From contig NZ_CP035494.1 in assembly GCF_004135285.1 (NCBI RefSeq), positions 1 through 64,000 of the forward strand: a stretch of DNA of 64,000 bases, in the 5' to 3' direction. Made by a program: the position numbers and the translations under genes. Under the pieces are notes generated by a model. It was not told where the DNA came from, ran no database searches, and was given only the letters and a program-made list of their open reading frames with translations. The DNA comes from Microbacterium protaetiae. GTDB lineage: Bacteria > Actinomycetota > Actinomycetes > Actinomycetales > Microbacteriaceae. The first letter of the stretch is position 1. The number at the start of each line of letters is the position of its first letter. This document shows, in pieces, positions 16,433-25,103 of the stretch.

Positions 16433-16870
16433 TCAGCCTGCGGCGGTGAGACCGATCGACACTATTGCGCCGTCTTCGTCGTCTGTGCCCACGACCGATC
16501 CCACACCCACGACGGTTGCACCGGCGGCTGCTATCGCCGACCCCGCCGTCGCTGCAGACACCTGACGTGATGCGTCGTAACCGACGAGCACAACCCGATC
16601 GCCCTCGCGCAGACGCGGGTAGAAAGTCAGCAGACCCTCATCGAGTTCGAGCAATGTCAGAGTTGCCCCCGTCTCGCGCGCGACGACATGTCCGAGCACC
16701 GCATCGTCAGGATTGTCACCGACCACGACCGCAGTCGGTGACAGATCGCGAAGCCGCTGCGCCAGTCGCGCTCCCAGCGCCTCGGCAACAGCGGGTGTTG
16801 TCGTGGGCGAACCGGTTACGCCCAGTTGTGCACTGAGGTCGGTGACGGCTTGTTCGAGCTTGGGGTTCAC
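16433..16870 (-). CDS. Degenerate PyrE-like phosphoribosyltransferase-fold protein
   Basis: A 145-residue protein that follows the strand order of orotate phosphoribosyltransferase: TAVVVGDNPDDAVLGHVVARETGA, an LDEGLLTFYPRLREGDRVVLVG region, and a C-terminal AGATVVGVGSVVG. The PRPP-binding loop, normally an EDVVTTGGS-like stretch, is replaced by GYDASRQVSAATA, so catalysis is not expected. It begins at a GTG that overlaps the dihydroorotase stop (16867-16870). As last gene of an orotate-type operon it could be a non-catalytic orotate binder or regulator. That role is inference. Confidence 0.6.
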   Translation of the reverse strand: MNPKLEQAVTDLSAQLGVTGSPTTTPAVAEALGARLAQRLRDLSPTAVVVGDNPDDAVLGHVVARETGATLTLLELDEGLLTFYPRLREGDRVVLVGYDASRQVSAATAGSAIAAAGATVVGVGSVVGTDDEDGAIVSIGLTAAG

Positions 16871-18186
16871 GTTATCTCCTGGGTCAGAGGTCTGGACGTA
16901 CATTCTCGCGTAGCGCCGAGGGGAAAGCCACGCCTGCGCGTCTCCGCATACGCTGCTTCTCCCTCGATGAGGGTGAGTGTCGTGCGCCATCCGAACTGTC
17001 GGCCCTCGAACGGCGTGTTCGCCGAGCGCGTCACCTGTTCTTTGGCACGTACGACCGTCGGGCCAGGCTCGACAAGCGTCAGGGTGGCAGGTTCGCCGAC
17101 GGCTACCTGACGACCGGCGATGTCGTCAATGCCGCCGATGCGCGCCGGCGCGTGCGACATCACCGACGCCACCCGAGCCCAATCCACCCCGTCGACTCCC
17201 GTGCACAGCTCGGCGACGACAGGCAACGCGGTCTCCAGCGCCGTCAGACCGAACGCCGCCGTGCGCCAGTCCCCCGCCTTGCGCGGTGCACTGTGCGGCG
17301 CGTGGTCGGTTCCGATGGCGTCGATGGTCCCGTCTCGCAAGGCGTCCTGCAGAGCACGGACGTCGTCGGGGCTGCGCAGCGGCGGGTTGACCTTGAGCGA
17401 CGGGCCGCGTTCGGCTGCGTCTTCGTCGGTCAGAAGCAGATGATGCGGCGTGACCTCGGCGGTGACAGTCAGTCCGCGTCGCTTCGCATCCCGGATGAGT
17501 TCCACCGTTCCGGCCGTCGAGACGTGACACACGTGAAGCCGCCCTCCGGTGGCCGCGGCAAGTGAGATGTCGCGCGCAACGATCTGTTCCTCGCCGCGCG
17601 TCGGCCAGCCAGGAGCATCCACTCGATGCGCAACCCGGGCGTTGATGACCCCATCACCAACGATCTCGCGACCTTGCGCATGTTGGGCGAACACCGTACC
17701 GGCGGCATGCATGCGTTCGAGAATGCGGCGTGCAACGAGGTCGTCATCGACGCAACGCCCGTCATCAGAGAACATGGTGACGCCGGCCGATGCGAGCGCA
17801 TCGACGTCGACGACGTCGCGCCCCTGAAGGCCGAGTGTGGCTGCGGCCACGGGATGCACGCGCACTCGGGCATCGCTCAGTCGCTCGCGAAGCCGCTCCA
17901 GCCTGTCGACGCTGTCGGTGACCGGCGAGGTGTTGGCCATCGCGAACACATCGGTGAACCCTCCGCGGGCCGCCGCTGCGGTGCCCGAACGGATCGTCTC
18001 GGAATCTTCGTCGCCTGGTTCGCGGAGGTGCGTGTGCAGATCCACGAGACCTGGGAGGACCACGGCCGGCGAATGCGGGGTGCCACCCTTGGACGCGGTG
18101 ATGCTGATGATCACGCCGTCCGCGAACGCGATATCGACCAGGTCGCCTCCGAGACGAACACCTCGCAAAGCACCTCGCGTGTTCAC
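16867..18186 (-). CDS. pyrC: Dihydroorotase (class I)
   Basis: A 439-residue amidohydrolase that interconverts dihydroorotate and N-carbamoyl-aspartate. The metal-binding pair is H51 and H53 in DLHTHLREPG, and the REPG ending is dihydroorotase-specific rather than hydantoinase-like. Also visible are FAMANTSPVTD, the substrate-binding VTAEVTPHHLLLT and the catalytic GTDHAPHS. It sits between pyrK-like and pyrE-like genes with four-base overlaps on both sides. No carbamoyltransferase (pyrB) is present, while a carbamoylase is, so hydrolysis of dihydroorotate is the likely direction. Confidence 0.88.
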   Translation of the reverse strand: MNTRGALRGVRLGGDLVDIAFADGVIISITASKGGTPHSPAVVLPGLVDLHTHLREPGDEDSETIRSGTAAAARGGFTDVFAMANTSPVTDSVDRLERLRERLSDARVRVHPVAAATLGLQGRDVVDVDALASAGVTMFSDDGRCVDDDLVARRILERMHAAGTVFAQHAQGREIVGDGVINARVAHRVDAPGWPTRGEEQIVARDISLAAATGGRLHVCHVSTAGTVELIRDAKRRGLTVTAEVTPHHLLLTDEDAAERGPSLKVNPPLRSPDDVRALQDALRDGTIDAIGTDHAPHSAPRKAGDWRTAAFGLTALETALPVVAELCTGVDGVDWARVASVMSHAPARIGGIDDIAGRQVAVGEPATLTLVEPGPTVVRAKEQVTRSANTPFEGRQFGWRTTLTLIEGEAAYAETRRRGFPLGATRECTSRPLTQEIT

Positions 18187-19019
18187 TGCGAGCGGCCGTC
18201 CCGCTCGAGGGCGAACACCGGACCGTCGGCACAGACGAGGAGGCCTTCGCTGTCACCATCGCAAGGGAGGGCGCACCCATGACAATAGCCCAGACCACAT
18301 GCCATGTGAGCCTCGAGTGAGACCTGCACCGGCGCCGACCACCGTCGCCCGAGCTCAACCGCGAGGCGTGCGAGTCGCTGCGATCCGCAGACCATGATGC
18401 CGTCAGGGCCGTCGGCGCCGAAGTGGTCGATCACGGTCCTTCCGACGCTCGCGGTGTCACTGGACGCCGCCTCGTCGGTCACTGTGAACGCCGTCACCCC
18501 CAGCTCGACGGCGTCGTCGATGCCGATGAGCCCGGCAGAGGACCGAGCGCTGAGCACGGCAGTGGCCTGGCCGCCGCGCGCGGCGATGTCTTCTGCGACA
18601 GTCATGAACGCGCACACGCCGATGCCTCGACCGAGAAGGAGCACGTTCTTCTGAGCACTCGAGAGCTGAAAGGGCCGCCCGAGAGGGCCGACGAGCTCGA
18701 GGCTGGTCGCCGCAGACAATGCAAGCGATTCGGTGCCGGCTCCTGCGACCTTGTAGATGAGTTCGATCGTGCCGTCGTGCGGGCGACGTCGGTGGATGGC
18801 CATCGGGCGAGGAAGGACAAAGCCAGGGATCGTCACCATCACGAACTGGCCGGGCAGAGCCGTTGCCGCTATGCGTGCGGAGTGCAGCACGAGGCGGTGA
18901 TTGCCCGCACCCAGCGGTTCATGCCGCACTACGCGGGCGATATCGGCCACAGGGTCGGGCTGGGGCCCGGCGGGCAGCGGCCGAACGACCTCACGCGCGG
19001 GCACCTCAATGACGCTCAT
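18183..19019 (-). CDS. pyrK: Dihydroorotate dehydrogenase electron-transfer subunit
   Basis: A 278-residue ferredoxin-reductase-like subunit that links NAD(H) to the FMN of a class 1B dihydroorotate dehydrogenase. The FAD domain contains RPMAIHRRR, the NAD domain has VLLLGRGIGVCAFMTVAED, and the C-terminal 2Fe-2S ligands are C241, C246, C249 and C263 (CX4CX2CX13C). Its stop overlaps the dihydroorotase start and its start overlaps the carbamoylase stop. NAD coupling lets the enzyme reduce orotate to dihydroorotate, unlike the quinone-linked class 2 enzyme usual in actinobacteria. Confidence 0.88.
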   Translation of the reverse strand: MSVIEVPAREVVRPLPAGPQPDPVADIARVVRHEPLGAGNHRLVLHSARIAATALPGQFVMVTIPGFVLPRPMAIHRRRPHDGTIELIYKVAGAGTESLALSAATSLELVGPLGRPFQLSSAQKNVLLLGRGIGVCAFMTVAEDIAARGGQATAVLSARSSAGLIGIDDAVELGVTAFTVTDEAASSDTASVGRTVIDHFGADGPDGIMVCGSQRLARLAVELGRRWSAPVQVSLEAHMACGLGYCHGCALPCDGDSEGLLVCADGPVFALERDGRSQ

Positions 19020-20308
19020 CGGCTGACATCCAGTCTGGTCATCGTCTCGAGAAGCACTCGCACGCCGGTGGCAATCTCGTGCGTTGCAGTGAACTCCTCA
19101 GGAACATGGCTGAGTCCCCCGCGGCTGGGGACGAAAATCATTCCAGCGGCGGTCACCCGGCCAATCTGCTGGCTGTCGTGGCTCGCACCGCTCGGCAGTT
19201 CGCAACTGCGCGCACCGACCGCGTCGGCGCTGGTCGCGATGACGGATGCGACTGCCTCGGACAATGCCTCGGGATCGATGTCTGCCATCGTCTCCACGAC
19301 GACCGTGGTTCCGTCCGCTGCCGCAATGTGCGCGAAACGGTCGGCGAGGAGACGCGCAGTCTGCCGCTGCCGCGCCCCGTCGATGTCGCGGATGTCGACA
19401 GTGAACTGGACCTCACCGGGAATCGTCGTGATCGAGCCGGGCTCGACCTCAAGCGTGCCGACCGTGACCCGGGTGCCATCGTGCTCGACATCGCGGGCTG
19501 TCGCGTCACCGGCCAGAATGCAGGCCGCAGCGGTGACGAGCGCGTCGTGCCGCAGATGCATCGGAGTCGCACCCGAGTGTGACGCGACGCCTTCGATGCG
19601 CACACGCAGCCGGGTGCTTCCCGATATCCGAGTGACGACGCCGACATCGAGCGAGCGTTCGGCGAGCAGCCCTCCTTGTTCGATGTGCAGCTCGACGAAG
19701 GCTGCCCAGTCTTCCGGCGACCAGCGGGCCTCGGCGATGCGCGACGGATCGATTCCGACCGATTCCATCGCCTCGCGCAACGAGATGCCGTCGGCATCGA
19801 CAAGCTCGCCGAGGTCGTCGGTCGCCGTCGAGCCCGCGATGATCCGGCTGCCATTGCATGCCTGCCCGAACCTTGCGCCCTCCTCACCGGCGAAGGCGAC
19901 GAAGCGCCAGGCGCGGCGCGGCGCGAAGTGTCGTTCGCCGGCGGCTTTGGCGACCGCCATCGCAGCGACGACGCCCGCGACGCCGTCGAAGCGTCCACCC
20001 GATGGAACACTGTCCAGGTGAGAACCCGTGCCGATGACCGCAGCGTGCGGCTCGGTGCCCGGCAACTCCGCGATCGTGTTGCCGGCAGCGTCCGTGGATA
20101 CCACCAGCCCGAAGGAGCGCATCTGGGCCGCGAAGTGCTCATGGGCGCGACGCTCTAGTGGTGAATACGCGAGGCGCGTCACGCCCACCGTCGACGCTGT
20201 GAGAGCCGCGAATGCATCGATCTGCTGAGCGATATAGCGCTCGTCGACGGCGCCGAGCAGGTCGCTCGCCGCGCTCGATTCGGCAACTGTGTGCACCGAT
20301 GTGCTCAT
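19016..20308 (-). CDS. N-carbamoyl-L-amino-acid amidohydrolase (M20), candidate ureidosuccinase
   Basis: A 430-residue zinc hydrolase of the allantoate/ureidopropionase/carbamoylase branch of M20. Metal ligands are visible as H97 (GTGSHLDSVPSGG), D108 (RFDGVAG), E142/E143 (GEEGARFG) and H208 (ELHIEQGG), plus the C-terminal GGLSHVPEE His. The dimerisation domain lies between. These enzymes release CO2 and ammonia from N-carbamoyl amino acids. Flanked by the two dehydrogenase subunits and a dihydroorotase, the expected substrate is N-carbamoyl-L-aspartate, giving aspartate. It opposes aspartate carbamoyltransferase, which argues strongly for catabolism. Confidence 0.85.
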   Translation of the reverse strand: MSTSVHTVAESSAASDLLGAVDERYIAQQIDAFAALTASTVGVTRLAYSPLERRAHEHFAAQMRSFGLVVSTDAAGNTIAELPGTEPHAAVIGTGSHLDSVPSGGRFDGVAGVVAAMAVAKAAGERHFAPRRAWRFVAFAGEEGARFGQACNGSRIIAGSTATDDLGELVDADGISLREAMESVGIDPSRIAEARWSPEDWAAFVELHIEQGGLLAERSLDVGVVTRISGSTRLRVRIEGVASHSGATPMHLRHDALVTAAACILAGDATARDVEHDGTRVTVGTLEVEPGSITTIPGEVQFTVDIRDIDGARQRQTARLLADRFAHIAAADGTTVVVETMADIDPEALSEAVASVIATSADAVGARSCELPSGASHDSQQIGRVTAAGMIFVPSRGGLSHVPEEFTATHEIATGVRVLLETMTRLDVSR

Positions 20309-21243
20309 TTCGTGCTCCTTTGCAGCTGGGCCACGACCTCACGAAGCGATGTCGTGCCGTGTTCGTCGGCCAGTCGGACAAGGTCTGCGGCAATGCGCGC
20401 GAGAGCGCGCGGATGGCTGAAGCCGGCGGTGCCCACCTGCACGGCACTCGCGCCGACACTTATGTATTCGAGGGCGTCGGAAGCCGACTCGATTCCTCCA
20501 CACCCGATGACCGGGATCTGGATCGCCTGACTGACGAGCCAGACCAAGCGCAGGATGATCGGTCGGATCCGTGGCCCGCTCAGCCCGCCGATCATGTTTC
20601 CGAGGGCAGGATTCATCGACCTCGGATCAACCGGCAGCACCGGGACGCTGTTCGATACACACACGGCGGCGGCACCGCCGTTCTGCGCCGCCCGAGCACA
20701 ATCTCCGATCGACGACACCAGGGGCGAGAGCTTGACGATCAGCGGCCGGTCGGTGGCCACGCACGCGAGTGCGACGGCTTCTTCGATCGCGACCGGATCC
20801 GCACCGATCTCCACTCCGTGCTTATCGAGGTTCGGGCACGACACATTCAGCTCGTACGCGTCGGCGGCGTCTCCCAGCATCTCAAGCACGTGGGCATATC
20901 CCGCAGTCGTGTGTGCCCCGACGCTCGTGATCACGGGAACTCCGATCTCGCGGTATCTGGGATGGAGGGTCTCCAGGTACCCACGCGGGCCCGTGCTGGG
21001 GATCCCCACGCTGTTGAACATCCCGGAAGGGCCCTCGGTGATTCGGTTCGGAGAATTGCCCCCGCGCTCGTCGAGGAAGACGGTCTTCGTCACCGTTGCA
21101 CCGATGCCCGCAAGCGATCCCAATCGTGCGAGCTCCGGCCCGAAGCACCCAGAGGCCGGCATGACGGGGTTCTCGAGCCGAAGCGAGCCGATCTGGACAG
21201 GCAACCGGGTTGCGGTGGTCACCGCTCGTACAGTCGTGCTCAT
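20305..21243 (-). CDS. pyrD: Dihydroorotate dehydrogenase, class 1B catalytic subunit
   Basis: A 312-residue FMN barrel enzyme. It has the class 1 catalytic cysteine C136 in ELNVSCPNLDKHG, where class 2 enzymes have serine, and the FMN-binding K53 in TVTKTVF. The start at 21243 is preceded by GAGGAGG on the coding strand, better than the in-frame ATG at 21294, which would cover the promoter and operators. It is the first gene of the five-gene operon and diverges from an aromatic-acid-type carrier. Paired with pyrK it should use NADH/NAD. Confidence 0.88.
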   Translation of the reverse strand: MSTTVRAVTTATRLPVQIGSLRLENPVMPASGCFGPELARLGSLAGIGATVTKTVFLDERGGNSPNRITEGPSGMFNSVGIPSTGPRGYLETLHPRYREIGVPVITSVGAHTTAGYAHVLEMLGDAADAYELNVSCPNLDKHGVEIGADPVAIEEAVALACVATDRPLIVKLSPLVSSIGDCARAAQNGGAAAVCVSNSVPVLPVDPRSMNPALGNMIGGLSGPRIRPIILRLVWLVSQAIQIPVIGCGGIESASDALEYISVGASAVQVGTAGFSHPRALARIAADLVRLADEHGTTSLREVVAQLQRSTK

Positions 21244-21265
21244 CGAAGGTTGCCTCCTCGCAAGA

Positions 21266-21420
21266 ATTTCGTGTCGTGAAATTTCTACTTCCACGAGACG
21301 ATCAACGGTAGATCACCGATCGATTGGCGTCAACTCCCTTCGCATACACTTGACACAATTCTTCCCGTTCGGGATACTCGTGGTTTCCAGTACGAAATCA
21401 TCATTTCCACACCACGAAAA
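21266..21420. promoter_or_regulatory. Divergent promoters with repeated TTTC/GAAA operators
   Basis: Forward promoter: TTGACA (21350-21355), 17 bp, GATACT (21373-21378). Reverse promoter: TTGACG (complement of 21328-21333), 17 bp, TACCGT (complement of 21305-21310). Just downstream of each predicted start are symmetrical sites: ATTTCGTGTCGTGAAAT (21266-21282) with GAAATTTC (21278-21285) on the pyrD side, and TTTC-N6-GAAA (21384-21397), TTTC-N8-GAAA (21404-21419) and GAAAT-CATC-ATTTC (21394-21407) on the carrier side. The layout suggests one repressor blocking both units. Confidence 0.75.
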
Positions 21421-21455
21421 TCCCCCTCACCAGGAAACCGACGAAGGAGTCGCTG

Positions 21456-22700
21456 ATGGCAACAACCATTCCGGAGGTATCGTCCGAAGATCGCGCCGAA
21501 CGTTCGTACACCCGCAAAGCGATCTTTGCGGCCGCGCTCGGCTACGGTCTCGACGGCTTCGATCTGCTCATCCTCAGCTTCGCGCTGAGCGGCATCATCG
21601 CCTCGTTCTCATTGAGCGATGCCCAGGCAGGTTCATTGGCCACTATCACTCTCTTCGGAGCGGTGGTCGGTGGAATCGTGTTCGGCATGCTCGCCGACCG
21701 TTATGGTCGCGTCAAGGTCCTGAGCTGGACTGTGCTGATCTTCGCGGTGTTCACCGGACTGAGTTCGCTTGCACAGGGTTTCTGGGACCTTGCCGCCTAT
21801 CGGTTCCTCGCCGGTGTCGGTATCGGCGGTGAGTTCGGAATCGGCATGACTCTGGCGGCAGAGGCTGTGCCGGCCCGAGCCCGCGCACGGGCGACATCAT
21901 GGGTCGGAGTCGGCTTTCAACTCGGCGTCTTCGCTGCAGCGCTCGTCTCGGCGCCGGTGATCGCCCTCTGGGGCTGGCGTGGTCTTTTTGTCATCGGAAT
22001 CGCGCCCGCCATCTTCGCGATGGTGGTCCGCCGGCGGCTGCACGAGCCACCCAAGTTCGCCGAGAAGCAGGCGGCCGGCCAGACTCCGGCGATCTCGCAT
22101 TGGGCCTCGATCAAGCTGCTGTTCCGTGATAGGACCACCACACGCATCACTTTCGCCATGATCATTTTGACCACCGTGCAGAACTTCGGCTACTTCGGGA
22201 TCATCACCTGGTTGCCGAGCTACCTCTCCGACAAACTCGGGCTGGGTGTGACGCGCGGATCGCTGTGGACCGCTGTGACTGTCATCGGTATGCTCACCGG
22301 CATTGTCGTCTTCGGTCAGCTCGCTGACCGTCTCGGCCGCCGCAAGGCCTTCTGGATCTTCCAGGTCGGCGCCATCGTGTCGATCCTCGTCTACAGCCAG
22401 CTCGCCGACCCGACGGCTCTTCTGCTCGGCGGCTTCGTCATGGGTGCCTTCGCCAACGGCATGCTCGGGGGCCACGGGGCCCTGATGGCCGAGCTCTATC
22501 CCACCGAGGCGCGTGCGACCGCGCAGAACGTGTTGTTCAACATCGGTCGCGCTCTGGGCGGCTTCGCCCCGGTGATCATCGCACTGCTGGCCGGCTCGTA
22601 TGGATTCCCGTTCGCCCTCGCGCTCCTGCCGGCGATCTACGTGATCCAGTTCGCCGCGATGTTCCTGCTTCCCGAGCGACGCGGCGCGGAACTCGAGTAG
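21456..22700 (+). CDS. MFS carrier of the aromatic acid:H+ symporter type
   Basis: A 414-residue twelve-helix importer. Helix 1 contains YGLDGFDLLILSFAL, where the GxDGFD motif marks the AAHS and related organic-acid uptake families, and the loop GMLADRYGRVKVLS is the general MFS signature. FLAGVGIGGEFG in helix 4 is also typical of sugar/organic-acid symporters. Orotate is a heteroaromatic carboxylate, so it is a plausible cargo given the divergent degradation operon. The start follows GAAGGAG at 21443-21449. Hydroxybenzoate-like acids remain possible substrates. Confidence 0.85.
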   Translation: MATTIPEVSSEDRAERSYTRKAIFAAALGYGLDGFDLLILSFALSGIIASFSLSDAQAGSLATITLFGAVVGGIVFGMLADRYGRVKVLSWTVLIFAVFTGLSSLAQGFWDLAAYRFLAGVGIGGEFGIGMTLAAEAVPARARARATSWVGVGFQLGVFAAALVSAPVIALWGWRGLFVIGIAPAIFAMVVRRRLHEPPKFAEKQAAGQTPAISHWASIKLLFRDRTTTRITFAMIILTTVQNFGYFGIITWLPSYLSDKLGLGVTRGSLWTAVTVIGMLTGIVVFGQLADRLGRRKAFWIFQVGAIVSILVYSQLADPTALLLGGFVMGAFANGMLGGHGALMAELYPTEARATAQNVLFNIGRALGGFAPVIIALLAGSYGFPFALALLPAIYVIQFAAMFLLPERRGAELE

Positions 22701-22722
22701 CCGTGTCCGGTGGCCGTCCCCC

Positions 22723-23604
22723 TCACGGGTGGACGGTCACCGGTGTTCCCACCGGAAGGGCGGCGAGCGCAGTGATCGCCGCGGCACCGACACGGATGCA
22801 GCCATTCGAGATCGCTCCGGAATGCGCGTCGTGATAGTGGAATGCCGTGACCGCGACATCCGCTCCCCCAAACCCATCGAGCGTCGGCGACTGCACCGAC
22901 AGGTACACGACCGGGTGGCCGCGTGTGTAGGCCAGGCTCGGCGCCGTGCGCACCATCATCACGAAGGCGCGACCGTGCGGTGTCGGCGTCTCGGAACGGC
23001 CCCAGGCGAAATCACCGGTCACCCGCTCGATGATGCCGTTGCGTACGATCTGGATGCGATGCTTCGAGATGTCGACCTGAATCTGCACGTCGAGGTCGCG
23101 AGCGACGACGTCACCCGTGCGCAGCCATCCCGTCAGTTGCGCTGCGTCGCCCTGTGACGGAGTGTGGGCGCGCCCGGGCAGAAGAACCTTCACCCAGCCT
23201 GCACGATGCTCGATCACCGGCACCGTCGTGCCGTCGTACGGGTCATCACGCGGCAGAACCGCGACAGGCTCACCGCCAGGATCGGCGAACACCGGCGCTG
23301 CGTCGCCGACCGGGCGGACGACCTCTCCGCTGAACGCGCCGTACGGATCATCATCGACCGGAAGCGCCGGGATGACGGCGAAAACGTCGACCTTCGGCAG
23401 CGCGCCGAGGTCGTAGCTCGGGGTGGGCGTCGGAGTGTGCGTGGCAGTGGTGCTGGGCGAGGCGCTGAGCGACGGGATGGCGGTTGGAGTCGGCGCGCTC
23501 GACGGCGGCGTCTGCGTCGTGTGGAGGGCCCAGACGGCCCCGCCCGCCAGCAGGAGGACGACGACGGTCGCAGCCGCCCATGCCGCGCGCCGCGTGCTGC
23601 TCAT
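22723..23604 (-). CDS. L,D-transpeptidase (YkuD family)
   Basis: A 293-residue exported cell-wall enzyme. An N-terminal membrane anchor (about residues 9-27) is followed by a Ser/Thr/Pro-rich linker, an SH3-like region near PVAVLPRDDPYDGTTVPVIEHRAGWVKV, and the catalytic domain with FHYHDAHSGAISNGCIRV, which holds the His and the nucleophilic Cys. It forms 3-3 cross-links or attaches proteins to peptidoglycan. The start at 23604 gives a normal anchor; the longer frame adds only unrelated sequence. It stands as a single gene convergent with the MFS carrier. Confidence 0.9.
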   Translation of the reverse strand: MSSTRRAAWAAATVVVLLLAGGAVWALHTTQTPPSSAPTPTAIPSLSASPSTTATHTPTPTPSYDLGALPKVDVFAVIPALPVDDDPYGAFSGEVVRPVGDAAPVFADPGGEPVAVLPRDDPYDGTTVPVIEHRAGWVKVLLPGRAHTPSQGDAAQLTGWLRTGDVVARDLDVQIQVDISKHRIQIVRNGIIERVTGDFAWGRSETPTPHGRAFVMMVRTAPSLAYTRGHPVVYLSVQSPTLDGFGGADVAVTAFHYHDAHSGAISNGCIRVGAAAITALAALPVGTPVTVHP

Positions 23605-23641
23605 GCTTCCATGCTCGGCCTCGGACGTGGTGAGAGCAAGC

Positions 23642-24481
23642 TCACCGGTCGTCGAGCAGGTGGCGCAGTACGGTGAGCACGCCGCCTTCGGCGTTCGAGG
23701 GGGCCAGATAGCGCGCCGCGGCGCGGATGTCGGAGTGCGCGTTGTCCATGGCGAACGAGAGTTCGCCCGCACCCAGCATCTCGAGGTCGTTGAGGTAGTC
23801 GCCGAACACCGCGGTCTGCGCCGGCGAGATGCCGAACGCCTGCTGCATGGCCCGCACGGCGTGGCCCTTGTTCGCGTCCTGGCTCATGACATCGATCCAG
23901 TGGGTGTTCGACACGACGACTTGGTGCGCCGCCTCGAACGGCGCGAAGACGTCGGGGGCGACGGATGCCGCATCATCGAACGTGTAGACGGCGAGCTTGA
24001 GCACTTCATCGTCGACGGTGTGCAGATCATCGAGCGTGGTCAGCGCGACGTAATACTTGTCGACCTGTTCGCGGAACGGGCCATCGACGCGTTCGATGTA
24101 TGCGCTGTCTCGCCCACACACCACAAGGCCCAGGTCGTGACCGCTGGCATTCCGCACCGCATCGATGACGCTGTCGACAGTGGGGCGGTCGATGTCGGTG
24201 GTCGAGACGACACGGCCCTCGTGCACGACGATCGTGCCGTTCTCGGCGATGTACGTGTCGGCGCCCGGGAACATCTCGGCGAGGGTGGCGTATTGGCGCC
24301 CACTGGCGGGGGCGAAGGCGATTCCGCGCTCGTGCATCTGGGTGAGCAGCGGCCAGAAATCCGCGGGGATCTCACCGGCGGCATCCAACAACGTTCCGTC
24401 CATGTCGCAGACCACCAGTCGCACGTCGACGCCGGTGGGCAGATCGGTCCACGGGTCAGGCACGGCGTTCCGCGCGTTCAC
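23642..24481 (-). CDS. Cof-type HAD-IIB phosphatase
   Basis: A 279-residue haloacid-dehalogenase hydrolase that removes phosphate from sugar phosphates, nucleotides or similar. Motif I is VVCDMDGTLLD, motif II lies around FAPASGRQ, the lysine of motif III is near DANKGHAVRAM and motif IV is FGDYLNDLEML. The large cap of the Cof (C2B) subfamily lies between. It begins with GTG, overlapping the stop of the isochorismatase-like gene (24478-24481). Its substrate is not evident. Confidence 0.9.
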   Translation of the reverse strand: MNARNAVPDPWTDLPTGVDVRLVVCDMDGTLLDAAGEIPADFWPLLTQMHERGIAFAPASGRQYATLAEMFPGADTYIAENGTIVVHEGRVVSTTDIDRPTVDSVIDAVRNASGHDLGLVVCGRDSAYIERVDGPFREQVDKYYVALTTLDDLHTVDDEVLKLAVYTFDDAASVAPDVFAPFEAAHQVVVSNTHWIDVMSQDANKGHAVRAMQQAFGISPAQTAVFGDYLNDLEMLGAGELSFAMDNAHSDIRAAARYLAPSNAEGGVLTVLRHLLDDR

Positions 24482-25050
24482 AGGGCGCCGGCCACCTCTG
24501 CCGTGGTGACCACCTCGGCGAACCCGCCGCCGGCGAGGTTGATCGCCGTCGCCGTGATGAGCGTCTCGGCATCAGCGGCGCGGCCGGCACCCGCGAGGGG
24601 GAAGGTCGTGGTGGCGTCAAGCGGCACAACGACGCGGTAGCCCAGATTTCCGCCCATACGGGCTGTCGTCTCCACGCACATATTGGTCTGGATGCCGCAC
24701 ACCACGAGTGTGTCGATGCCACGGCTGCGCAACCAGTCATCGAGATCAGGGTCACCCAGAAAAGCGGAGTTCACCGACTTCGTGATCAGCACCGCCGGGT
24801 CGACGGCGGCGATGTCGTCGAAGAAGGCGTTGCCTGGGGCATCCCGGCGCAACGGCGACGAGGGCTTGTCGCTGTCGTGCCGCACGATGACGATCGGCAG
24901 GCCGGCGTTCGTGAACGCTGCGACGAGGTCGTTCACGTGCGCGCGGCAGCCGTCGAGGTCGGCCGGCTCGCCCCACGAGGGGTCGGTGAATCCCTGCTGC
25001 ATGTCGATGACGACGAGGGCTGAGGCACGGGGAAGCTCGCGAAGGGTCAT
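24478..25050 (-). CDS. Isochorismatase-family cysteine hydrolase
   Basis: A 190-residue protein with the family triad: Asp in ALVVIDMQQGFTD, Lys in LITKSVNSAFLG and the nucleophilic Cys in VVCGIQTNMCVETTARMGGNLGY. Enzymes of this group include nicotinamidases and N-carbamoylsarcosine amidases. The lack of the nicotinamidase metal-site pattern (DxHxxxH) makes nicotinamidase unlikely. The start at 25050 gives the standard N-terminus. It is coupled with the HAD gene and follows a DHFR-like gene on the same strand. Confidence 0.88.
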   Translation of the reverse strand: MTLRELPRASALVVIDMQQGFTDPSWGEPADLDGCRAHVNDLVAAFTNAGLPIVIVRHDSDKPSSPLRRDAPGNAFFDDIAAVDPAVLITKSVNSAFLGDPDLDDWLRSRGIDTLVVCGIQTNMCVETTARMGGNLGYRVVVPLDATTTFPLAGAGRAADAETLITATAINLAGGGFAEVVTTAEVAGAL

Positions 25051-25103
25051 GACTCCATCTTGGCGTGCGACAGGTCCCGCCTCGGCCACGTGGCGAGCTC
25101 GCC

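Noticed and set aside
16867..21243. Reading the operon as the de novo pyrimidine biosynthesis cluster
   Set aside because: No carbamoyltransferase, carbamoyl-phosphate synthase or OMP decarboxylase; a carbamoylase and importer are present, and the PyrE-like protein lacks its PRPP loop.
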